DNA from: Bacteroidota bacterium
Lineage (GTDB): Bacteria; Bacteroidota; Bacteroidia; Chitinophagales; Saprospiraceae
DNA length: 64,000 bases
NCBI GenBank assembly: GCA_018222965.1
Contig: JAAEZH010000001.1
Coordinates: forward strand, 38,280-102,279
Direction: 5' to 3'
The position numbers and the translations under genes are program-made. Shown in pieces: positions 9,367-17,141 of the stretch (position 1 is the first letter of the stretch; each line of letters starts with the position of its first letter). The notes under the pieces are model-generated. The model saw only the letters and a list, made by a program, of their open reading frames with translations, ran no database searches and was not told where the DNA came from.

Positions 9367-10656
9367 TTACTTTTTAATGAAAAAAGGAATATTGGCAGTT
9401 GCTGCATTTCCATGGCCGTCGTAGACATAAACAAACATCCGGTAGGCTCCTTCTTTTTTGGGTGCTTTAAAGATCAATTTTCCAGATCTCTTATCCTCTA
9501 TTATGGATACATCAACGGCATCCGGGCGAGATTCAGCGTCTCCGCCCGATTTAATATCCGTGCTTTCCGGCAAAAGTTCCCACTTGAAAGTAAGTTGATC
9601 CATGTCTGGATCAGTAACCAATGCTTCCACAGTACAGCTTTGGCCGGGTTTTACATAGGCGCTTCCATACCGGTCTATACCCTCAATTGAAATGGATTTA
9701 ATATTTGGAGATTGATTTTCCGGCCACTTACCGCTCCAGGAGTATTCAAGCACGTCCATAACCGCGGTCTCCGTGCCATCCTCCAGGAACAAACCATACC
9801 AGGTTGGAGTAGTCTCCTGTTTATGGCCCCACAGAAAAACATAGGAGCCAATACACATCTCCTCATCTGCTGCAATGCCTTTATCGTATCTTTTTTTATA
9901 GGATTCGGCTTTCTCGCTGCTGGTTTGCTCTACAGGTGCACCCCAATCTGTTTTCGGTACCTCCCAGTGCCCATTAGGGCCCCATTCTGTAATAACATAA
10001 GGTCCTTCCCAACCAAAAGCTCTTAATTCTCTGTCAATTCCGATTAGACCGGCATAGGTATTGATCCCATACACATCAATATGGGGTGCCCGTTCTTTAA
10101 TTAACTGGACTTCAGCTACATCCAGTCCGGCTGTAACGGTCATGGTAGGATGATTGGGATCCACCTCGTGGACCATTTTAGCGATATCATTTATGGCATT
10201 CCAAACCTTGAAATCGCTGTAAAAAAGATCCGTTTCATTACCAATCCCCCACATTAATATAGCGGGATGGTCTTTATAGGTTTTTACCACTTCCGTGAAT
10301 CGCTCTAATTGAGCTTCAACCGCTTTGGTATCGTCGTAATCAAATCCCTGCCTTTCACAACCTACCCATAATCCAAAAAGTACACTTAGGCCTTTTTCAT
10401 GAGCCTCATCAAGTATGGATATTGCATCGTTGGCTGCCCAGGTTCTCAGGGAATTGGCTCCATAAGCGACTGCATTGTCTAAATGGGTATGCCCTCCGAC
10501 TCCTTTGATGTAATATGGTTCTCCTCCCCTATACAATTGCCATTTTCCATTTTCTTCTTTAAGCTCAACTTTAACAGGCTGCATCGGGGTTTGACCTATA
10601 GCCATCGAAGAAATACAAAGCAACACCAGGCTTATAAAATATTGGGCGATATTCAT
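9367..10656 (-). CDS. Clan GH-A glycoside hydrolase (GH2/GH5-like TIM barrel) with Ig-like C-terminal domain
   Basis: A 429-residue secreted protein with a signal peptide ending SSMAIGQ. Residues about 45-320 form a (beta/alpha)8 barrel of clan GH-A: WGIGNE puts the acid/base at Glu141 and VITEWGPNG puts the nucleophile at Glu224; RTWAANDA and YGINTYAGL are other barrel strands. Residues about 335-429 are a beta-sandwich (SISIEGIDRYGSAYVKPGQS, VYDGHGNAATANIPFF) of Ig or cadherin-like type. It lacks the N-terminal sandwich domains of classical GH2. The family number is uncertain. The stop codon lies 2 bp from the end of the convergent regulator gene. The array at 10741-10789 is 84 bp upstream of its start, so shared control is possible. 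Confidence 0.85.
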   Translation of the reverse strand: MNIAQYFISLVLLCISSMAIGQTPMQPVKVELKEENGKWQLYRGGEPYYIKGVGGHTHLDNAVAYGANSLRTWAANDAISILDEAHEKGLSVLFGLWVGCERQGFDYDDTKAVEAQLERFTEVVKTYKDHPAILMWGIGNETDLFYSDFKVWNAINDIAKMVHEVDPNHPTMTVTAGLDVAEVQLIKERAPHIDVYGINTYAGLIGIDRELRAFGWEGPYVITEWGPNGHWEVPKTDWGAPVEQTSSEKAESYKKRYDKGIAADEEMCIGSYVFLWGHKQETTPTWYGLFLEDGTETAVMDVLEYSWSGKWPENQSPNIKSISIEGIDRYGSAYVKPGQSCTVEALVTDPDMDQLTFKWELLPESTDIKSGGDAESRPDAVDVSIIEDKRSGKLIFKAPKKEGAYRMFVYVYDGHGNAATANIPFFIKK

Positions 10657-10740
10657 TGTTGACCAAACTTTATTTTAATTATAATTGAATTACCTGAAAA
10701 TGTAATGTTTTAGGCAATATTCAACAAGAGAATGCGAGCT

Positions 10741-10789
10741 TGATGTATCAATGATGTAATCCACAAACTAAAGATGTACAATTGATGTA
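10741..10789 (+). promoter_or_regulatory. Four-site direct-repeat operator array B
   Basis: Half-sites on the upper strand are TGATGTA (10741), TGATGTA (10752), AGATGTA (10772) and TGATGTA (10783), with start-to-start spacing of 11, 20 and 11 bp. The array points towards the outer-membrane protein operon, in the same orientation relative to transcription as array A. The last site ends 33 nt before the TACATTTG element at 10823, exactly as in array A. Confidence 0.65.
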
Positions 10790-10797
10790 ATTCCCTG

Positions 10798-10830
10798 TTG
10801 CTCTGTAAGAACAGTAAAAGCATACATTTG
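10798..10830 (+). promoter_or_regulatory. Putative promoter of the outer-membrane protein operon
   Basis: TACATTTG at 10823-10830 matches TAnnTTTG, and a TTG at 10798-10800 lies 22 nt upstream, inside the usual 17-23 nt window. The mRNA leader before the ATG at 10882 would be about 45 nt. Operator array B lies just upstream. Confidence 0.55.
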
Positions 10831-10881
10831 TTAAACAGCGAATGAAATTCCACCTGGACTTGATTCTTCAAAATAAAAAGT

Positions 10882-12978
10882 ATGCATAAAAGCTCTACCA
10901 ATTATTATAGGTGTACGCATATTTTCTCTGGCCGAATACTTATTTGTCTGGCACTAATTCTGAGTACGGCCTTCGCAACTGCGCAGGATTCAGTATCTGA
11001 TGAAACGCTGGCAGATTCACAAAAGGCGACAGCGCCTATAACCCCAAATGCTCATAAAACGGTCCAGGGAATTCAGTATGATTCCAGTTTTCTGGATGCC
11101 CGTTTGCGAAAGAAAGATCAAAACCTGATCCTGTTTGGGTACTACCGATTATTTCTTTACGGAAGAAACATACCGGAGGCCTATCCCAATCTGGCACCAT
11201 ACCAACGAGCATACGGAGTTGGAGATGGATACCGGGAACCCATGCTTTCGGTTACGGTACTGGGAAGACCCAGTGGAAAATCCAGTTTTGGGACAGAACT
11301 GTTTTTCTTCACCCCCTATTTGGGGTCCGGACCGGCAGACAATGTGTTTACCATGAACCTCGGGTTGAATTTCTATGGGAATTTCAGAACCCGACATGGA
11401 AACTTTGGTGTTCGGGCAGGAGGTATTCACTGGTACAACCTCAGTTCGTTTACCATTGGCGTCTATCAAATCCTGGACCGCTACAGTATTTTTGACCGAA
11501 CCCCCTGGGAAGGCGTCAATCACACCGAGAAATACGACAGCTACTATGAGACAGGCGCGACCAGCCCCGGTGATCTGCGATGGAACAACCAGGCATTTCA
11601 GGGTTTAATCATTAATGGTGCGAAACTTCCGGGAGATTTTTCTTTTGACCTCTTTTGGGGTAAAACCCAACCAAACGGAGGTTTAAGCGGAGCCATTACA
11701 GAACCGGCAACCAGCATTCCCGCTACACTGGATGCCGGAAGTGTACCAAACTATCTGGGTTTTAATGGTACTTCTCGAATCATTCCAAATTTCATCTACG
11801 GCGGCAAACTGGGCCGGACATTCGGGCGAAAGCGCCATTCCCTCTCTTACAATTTACTGATAAGCCAAACAGCTCAGGATAGCCTGTTGGTTCAGGATAG
11901 TACACTGGCTTTTGCAGACCTTCGTCGTCCGTACCGCAACTATCAGGTACACAGCCTTGCCTATGATTTACACCTATGGAAAATCCGTTTGAAAGGAGAA
12001 CTGGCAATGGGCAGTTATGAAAGTCCGACCTATGACAAGAAATGGGGCGAAGCTTTAATGGCCCGAATTTATGTTCCGGAGGAATACACCTGGCTCCCTT
12101 TAGACATTCAGCTGTATCAGATAAGCAAAAACTTTTTCAACCAGAACGGTGAAATTGCGACCAACTCCAATCGGGAAATACTGGAAGACCAGGGATTGAT
12201 TGCCGGAGCAAACGGCTTTGGAGGTCAGATTGCCCAGGTAAATCAGCTGGTACACAACAGGCGCGGAATAAATATCAATACAGGGATAGAAATAGAGCGA
12301 TTTAAATTTAATGTCGGTTGGGGCTTGTCTGCGGAGATCGATCCCGAAGCAACGATGATTTCCTACGTTCACCGAATAAACGGCCTGGCGCTCTCGCGGG
12401 TTTACAACCCCTTCCCTGCCAATGCAACCGGACCAACCATATTTGGTCCCTACGGCCGAAAAATCTCTTTTTTCCGGGGTGTTTCAGAAGTAGCTCAAAC
12501 GACCGACCTCGATGCAGGTACTGCAGAAGCCCTCAATAGAAAATACTTTTCTTCGGTAGACTTACAGGCAAAATTCCGGACCAGTTTCCTGGATCACCCC
12601 CTGTACTTCTTCTACCTGGGATCTTTAGGATCTGCTTCCGCTTCTCTGGAAGCCATTCCTCTATTGTCCGACAACGGATATCTGTTTGTACAGTATCACG
12701 AATTTGATCTCTACTACGAGTTATTTCCTAAGTTTTTGCTCACCATGTACTATGGTTTGGAAAATGTGAGAGGCGGCCAATTTACAGACTGGGATCTGAC
12801 TTCTCAATTGCCGCGTGACCAACAAGGTGTTGGGGTGGGCATTGGTTTTGACTGGACCGTAGCTGAGAACGTTGGGATTTATTTTCGACACCGCTGGATG
12901 TCTTTTGAAGACAGGAGTTTCACCCTGGATACCTACAAAGGACGCGAGGTCACTATTGAACTAAAAACATTCTTTTAA
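10882..12978 (+). CDS. Outer-membrane beta-barrel protein, unknown family
   Basis: A 698-residue protein with a signal peptide (CLALILSTAFATAQ) and then many alternating aromatic/hydrophobic strands ending in a terminal Phe (EVTIELKTFF), the pattern of a large outer-membrane barrel. I do not recognise the family. It has no TonB box or plug domain, so it is not a SusC-type transporter. It is the first gene of an upper-strand operon (next gene 9 bp downstream), which has its own operator array. A function in passage or surface assembly of glucan fragments is suggested only by its position. Confidence 0.75.
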   Translation: MHKSSTNYYRCTHIFSGRILICLALILSTAFATAQDSVSDETLADSQKATAPITPNAHKTVQGIQYDSSFLDARLRKKDQNLILFGYYRLFLYGRNIPEAYPNLAPYQRAYGVGDGYREPMLSVTVLGRPSGKSSFGTELFFFTPYLGSGPADNVFTMNLGLNFYGNFRTRHGNFGVRAGGIHWYNLSSFTIGVYQILDRYSIFDRTPWEGVNHTEKYDSYYETGATSPGDLRWNNQAFQGLIINGAKLPGDFSFDLFWGKTQPNGGLSGAITEPATSIPATLDAGSVPNYLGFNGTSRIIPNFIYGGKLGRTFGRKRHSLSYNLLISQTAQDSLLVQDSTLAFADLRRPYRNYQVHSLAYDLHLWKIRLKGELAMGSYESPTYDKKWGEALMARIYVPEEYTWLPLDIQLYQISKNFFNQNGEIATNSNREILEDQGLIAGANGFGGQIAQVNQLVHNRRGININTGIEIERFKFNVGWGLSAEIDPEATMISYVHRINGLALSRVYNPFPANATGPTIFGPYGRKISFFRGVSEVAQTTDLDAGTAEALNRKYFSSVDLQAKFRTSFLDHPLYFFYLGSLGSASASLEAIPLLSDNGYLFVQYHEFDLYYELFPKFLLTMYYGLENVRGGQFTDWDLTSQLPRDQQGVGVGIGFDWTVAENVGIYFRHRWMSFEDRSFTLDTYKGREVTIELKTFF

Positions 12979-12987
12979 TCCAATCAT

Positions 12988-14778
12988 ATGATACAGTGTT
13001 TACCAAAATACCTGCTGTTGCTTGCCTGTGCATTTTTGATTCAGGCAGCTCCAGTATCCGCTCAGGACGGATCCGCTCTTCCCAGCGAAAAGGAAGAAGA
13101 AGGGCCAAAACTTCGGTTTAATGGATTGGGACGAACCATTCTTGCCCAAACCGGCGTGGGAGGTCCTTTAGCAGCCAATGATACATCGACTATCAAAAAC
13201 CTGACAGATGGCGAATTCCTTCTTGATCTTGCCCTGAATGCCACCCCGAATAAAGTATCAGAAGTGCAGGCAATTCTTCGCCTCAGAAATGAGTTTGGAG
13301 GATTCTTTGGAGCCGGCATGTCAGTCGAAGTACGGGAACTTTGGGCAAGAGGTATCATAGCCAACACCCTTCGATATCGGGTCGGAGATATGGATAAAGT
13401 TATGACGCCCTATACCCTTTTTAATTACGATGAGGAAGGCTTTGTAAATGAACCTACTGTCTTTCAACCTCAACGGGATGTCATCCATTATGAGCAATTT
13501 TATACGGATAGAAACACCCGCAGATTGCAGGGGGCAAGCCTGGATTTTGGATTGAGTTTTGCCCAATTCCTGGAGGATGTAGATGTGAATGGCTTTATCG
13601 CCCGCATCAGAGGTACGGACTTTTTTACGGTTCCAACCCGGTTTATCACGGGTGGTCAAGCCCATTTTACCACGCAGGCCGTGCGAGACACGGCTGGTCT
13701 GATGGCTAATTTCGGACTAAACTACGTCCATACATTCGATGATCTTCAGAGTGGTGAAGCTACCTCGGGTATACGAAATTCAGTGTACAGCCTCAATTTT
13801 GATGTCCGGGTTCTTGACAGCGATCAATTTGCCCTCCATCTTTTAGGAGAAACCGGGCGTTCTGATTTGAACTCCAAATCTGATTCGCTTATTTTATTTG
13901 AAGAGTCTGACAGCTTTTTAGATGTGGGCGCGAAAATTCAGCTGAAATCGCAGAACCTTTCTGTAACTGCCTCTTTTATAGATAATGGCCCCGACTTTTT
14001 TAGTATTGGAGCACAAAGTAAACGGATTGATTTCGATGCCGAAAAATCGTATTACAACAGATTGGGTAAAGACGACGTGGTCCGGGATCCGACCCTGTTT
14101 GATATAACCAGAGACAGGTCTTTGTATACCTTCCAGCTATCAGACAGGCTCATGGACTACGACCCCAGGTTTAGCAATACCCTGCCCTATGGAGATGCCA
14201 CCCCCAATCGAAGAGGCATTCGTCTTAAGGCAGCATACACGAGTAATAACGAATTTCTCGAGGCAGGTATAAACAGTGCTTTCCTCAGCGAGATTAGAGG
14301 ACAGGGCACTCCTGAGTTGAAGCAATTTAGTTTGCTGCGCGCTTCCGCGAATTTGAATATCAATAAGGCCCTGAATTGGGAAAAACTCCTTCGCATCAGT
14401 TTGGGCTATCAATATGAGTCCATTGCCAGAGATGGTCTGGATGTTGAACAGGTTGATCTTACTTCAAATTTGCTGGAGGTTGGTTTAGACGCTGAGTTGT
14501 TTACCAATTTTGAATTATTGCTTGGCGCGAAAATGCTCTCCGCAGAAGGACGGGATTATGTGCCCAGGATTGATATGTTTAATGAAGTTGCTGATTTTCC
14601 GGCAGTGTTTAATGCGATGGGCAGTGAAAACCTGCTCGCAGCAGGGATCAAATACCAGTTTAAGGAGGGCATTTACCTGACCATACAATATCAAAGTTTC
14701 CAAAAACAAGATGAACTCACTCCCGATCTGGATTACAACTTCAGCCAGGTGTTTGTTCTGTACAATATGAACTTCTAG
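12988..14778 (+). CDS. Outer-membrane beta-barrel protein, unknown family
   Basis: A 596-residue protein with a signal peptide ending APVSAQDG. It has repeated amphipathic strands (LRYRVGDMDKVMTPYTLFNY, GIKYQFKEGIYLTIQYQSFQ) and ends YNFSQVFVLYNMNF, with a terminal Phe typical of barrels inserted by the BAM complex. It is not obviously homologous to the upstream 698-residue barrel. No plug or TonB box is seen. It starts 9 bp after that gene, so the two are co-transcribed and may work as a pair. The substrate is unknown. Confidence 0.72.
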   Translation: MIQCLPKYLLLLACAFLIQAAPVSAQDGSALPSEKEEEGPKLRFNGLGRTILAQTGVGGPLAANDTSTIKNLTDGEFLLDLALNATPNKVSEVQAILRLRNEFGGFFGAGMSVEVRELWARGIIANTLRYRVGDMDKVMTPYTLFNYDEEGFVNEPTVFQPQRDVIHYEQFYTDRNTRRLQGASLDFGLSFAQFLEDVDVNGFIARIRGTDFFTVPTRFITGGQAHFTTQAVRDTAGLMANFGLNYVHTFDDLQSGEATSGIRNSVYSLNFDVRVLDSDQFALHLLGETGRSDLNSKSDSLILFEESDSFLDVGAKIQLKSQNLSVTASFIDNGPDFFSIGAQSKRIDFDAEKSYYNRLGKDDVVRDPTLFDITRDRSLYTFQLSDRLMDYDPRFSNTLPYGDATPNRRGIRLKAAYTSNNEFLEAGINSAFLSEIRGQGTPELKQFSLLRASANLNINKALNWEKLLRISLGYQYESIARDGLDVEQVDLTSNLLEVGLDAELFTNFELLLGAKMLSAEGRDYVPRIDMFNEVADFPAVFNAMGSENLLAAGIKYQFKEGIYLTIQYQSFQKQDELTPDLDYNFSQVFVLYNMNF

Positions 14779-14815
14779 AAGTCTTATTGATTTAATCAGT
14801 ATCCAATTAAGAAAC

Positions 14816-15817
14816 ATGCGCAATTTAATTTATATATCCCTTTTGTTCTCCGGACTACTTCTTAGTTCCTGTGATCACGTTACCGAGCCTTTTGATGGTC
14901 CGGCTCTTGTAGATCGCTTTGGCGAATTCAACCTTGTTCAGGGATTGGCAATCAATCGGAGCACGGTCGATTTTCAAGCCGGTGAGGTAGTTGTATTTAC
15001 CGCTGAATTCAACAAGAACGTAGATTGGGTCATTGAAATCATTGGGCAGGAAAGCGGTGCGGTTAAACGCATTGTAGGATTCGACAAAGAGCTCAATACA
15101 GCAAATGCCACCTGGCGGGGAGGTACTACAGAATTGCCTTTTTTCAAGGAGGAAATGTGTTCGGTTGAATTACTGATCCCGGAAGAAGAAACATTCTCCA
15201 ACACCGGAGAAGTGGAGATCCTGACAACAAAGATCTACGCGGGTAGTTTGTTTACGGATTTTGAAGAAGACCAGAGCTCCAGTATTGAGTTTGGAAACTA
15301 TGAGTTTGAGCTTGTCCCTGAATCTGGCAGAACAAATTCTTTTCAGGCCGCTCAAGGCGAATATTCCTATCTACTCGAAGGAACAGATGATGTGGTACCC
15401 AACTTTTTTGTTGGTTTGATCAATGTAGAATCTACCGTAACCGGAGAAACCTATGCTCCTTTGCCAACCACCGTTCCGGAAGATTTGTACTTCAACTGTT
15501 TTATTTATTCGGATGGAAGTCCGCACGGAATTGCCGTCATTCAGTTTGTATTTGACACCAACGACAGCGGCGCTTTCGAGGATGGTCCGGATGCAACCTT
15601 CCAGATAGAAGGAGATTTTCCACTCACCTGGGAAGGCTGGCAGCATATCAGTCATCCAATGAGTGAAGTCGGAATGACACAAAGTCAGCTGGAAAAACTC
15701 GTGGCCATAAGAGTACTGCTAATCTCTGACATGAATTCACAACCCAATCCGCCAATCCCGGTAGATTTTGCCATAGACTTTATAACCTTTACAGAGGGAC
15801 AGGCATTAGAATTATAA
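14816..15817 (+). CDS. Lipoprotein, unknown function
   Basis: A 333-residue lipoprotein with lipobox LLLSSC (Cys19). The rest is rich in beta strands, with an N-terminal domain carrying FNLVQGLAINRSTVDFQAGE and WRGGTTELPFF and a C-terminal domain that ends with WEGWQHISHPM and VDFAIDFITF. That last pattern, an acidic start and a final strand describing a buried sheet, resembles carbohydrate-binding sandwiches such as CBM11-like domains, but the match is by eye only. It sits 38 bp after the barrel gene and 11 bp before the next lipoprotein gene. It is probably a surface or periplasmic binding component of this operon (inference). Confidence 0.65.
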   Translation: MRNLIYISLLFSGLLLSSCDHVTEPFDGPALVDRFGEFNLVQGLAINRSTVDFQAGEVVVFTAEFNKNVDWVIEIIGQESGAVKRIVGFDKELNTANATWRGGTTELPFFKEEMCSVELLIPEEETFSNTGEVEILTTKIYAGSLFTDFEEDQSSSIEFGNYEFELVPESGRTNSFQAAQGEYSYLLEGTDDVVPNFFVGLINVESTVTGETYAPLPTTVPEDLYFNCFIYSDGSPHGIAVIQFVFDTNDSGAFEDGPDATFQIEGDFPLTWEGWQHISHPMSEVGMTQSQLEKLVAIRVLLISDMNSQPNPPIPVDFAIDFITFTEGQALEL

Positions 15818-15827
15818 GCGAAGCAGC

Positions 15828-17033
15828 ATGAACAGAAATAATCTATTTTGGTCCATTCTGGGCGTGGCAACAACAAGCCTTCTTTTTGGATGTGTGCAAT
15901 TCAAAACGGCAACGCTTTACAGCGGAGTTGAACAGGTGCCCAAACCAGAAAGAGTAAATAACATTGGCTTGATTGTAGAGCCGGTTATCTACAAAGACAG
16001 TCCGGCGGATGTATGGGGCCTGGAAAAGGATGTTTGCCAGGAGGCTTCGTTGACCAGTGATATTGTTTACAGCGGAAGCGATGCCATTCAGCTTAGCTGG
16101 AACCGAAATGCAGAAGGCTGTAAGTTTGCAGGCATAGGTATCGGCTGGGATGGATATGCCGGCAAGGACCTTTCCGAAATAATGGATTATGTAGCCATCC
16201 AAATGTTTGTACGTTCTCAAGAAGGCCGCATGTTTGGCTTACCCATTGTGCTCACCCTGGAAGATTACAGTGGCGGGATGGGCTTTGCGTATACAGGCAA
16301 TAAATACTTTGAAAGATCAACAATAGATGAAGAATGGCAAAAGGTGGTGGTACCGCTCAATGCCTTTGACCTGGAAACCGAAAATCTGGACCCCAGCAAT
16401 ATCAAACAACTGCAACTGGAACTACAACAAAGCGGAAGTATCTACCTCGATGATATCAGCCTGGTGTTTTACGAGCCTGAACCGCAAGAGCCCTGGTTGG
16501 AAGAGGAACCACTCCCCGATCCGACCGCATTACCCGTAGCTATTTTTTCAGACTCCTTTATTAACGACAATGGCTGGGGACTGATGCAGGATGACTGTCA
16601 GGAATTTAAACTTAGTAATCAGGAAGCCTTCCGGGGAAATACATCTATTTATGCACGTTGGAACGCAGACAACTCAAACTGCATGTTCACCGCTTTTGGG
16701 GCCAGTTGGAACAAGTGGCATCCCGTCGACATGAAGGGAATCCTGAATAATACCGGTATTGAGTTCCGAATCAAATCTCCCAAAACCGGGGCAATGCCCG
16801 AAGGGATATCCATAGGATTTGAGGATTACGACCGCAATGTAAGTAAGGTGAAAGTAACTGAAAAACACCTCAAGAAAGGAGTAGAAGACAATGGATGGAT
16901 CTTGGTTATTGTTCCCATATCTGAAGTCAAAGGCAAGGCAGATATGTCGAAGGTTAAACACCTTATTTTCAGTTTTGAAGGAAGTGGTGAAGCCTATTTC
17001 GATGAAATAAAAATGGGAAAGACAGATCCCTGA
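15828..17033 (+). CDS. Lipoprotein with two CBM11-like domains
   Basis: A 401-residue lipoprotein; lipobox LLFGC gives Cys22. Two homologous domains of about 165 residues follow, at about 50-215 and 235-398. Both start with a disulphide-like pair (DVCQEASL and NAEGCKFAG in the first; DDCQEFKL and NSNCMFTA in the second), share WGL, GIGWDGY or GASWNKW, a strand LTLEDY or IGFEDY, and end SIYLDDISLVFYE or EAYFDEIKMG. This matches the general layout of CBM11-type glucan-binding sandwiches. It is the last gene of the operon and is followed by a terminator. Binding of glucan at the cell surface is inferred. Confidence 0.72.
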   Translation: MNRNNLFWSILGVATTSLLFGCVQFKTATLYSGVEQVPKPERVNNIGLIVEPVIYKDSPADVWGLEKDVCQEASLTSDIVYSGSDAIQLSWNRNAEGCKFAGIGIGWDGYAGKDLSEIMDYVAIQMFVRSQEGRMFGLPIVLTLEDYSGGMGFAYTGNKYFERSTIDEEWQKVVVPLNAFDLETENLDPSNIKQLQLELQQSGSIYLDDISLVFYEPEPQEPWLEEEPLPDPTALPVAIFSDSFINDNGWGLMQDDCQEFKLSNQEAFRGNTSIYARWNADNSNCMFTAFGASWNKWHPVDMKGILNNTGIEFRIKSPKTGAMPEGISIGFEDYDRNVSKVKVTEKHLKKGVEDNGWILVIVPISEVKGKADMSKVKHLIFSFEGSGEAYFDEIKMGKTDP

Positions 17034-17049
17034 TTCTGCCTCTGTCAGA

Positions 17050-17097
17050 CCATAAAAATCGCAATCAGCATTACAAAGGGCGATTGCTATTTTCCCT
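17050..17097 (+). terminator. Terminator of the outer-membrane protein operon
   Basis: GCAATC (17061-17066) pairs with GATTGC (17082-17087), extended outward by AAAAT/ATTTT and followed by a T-rich run. It lies just after the last lipoprotein gene and before the T9SS propeller gene. Confidence 0.55.
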
Positions 17098-17141
17098 TTT
17101 ATTAAAGTTTGGGTACTTTTCTAAAACCAACCAGTATCCAA

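Noticed and set aside
10882-14778. SusC-type TonB-dependent transporters
   Set aside because: Neither barrel has a TonB box, carboxypeptidase-like repeat or plug domain, and both are much shorter than the usual 1000 residues.
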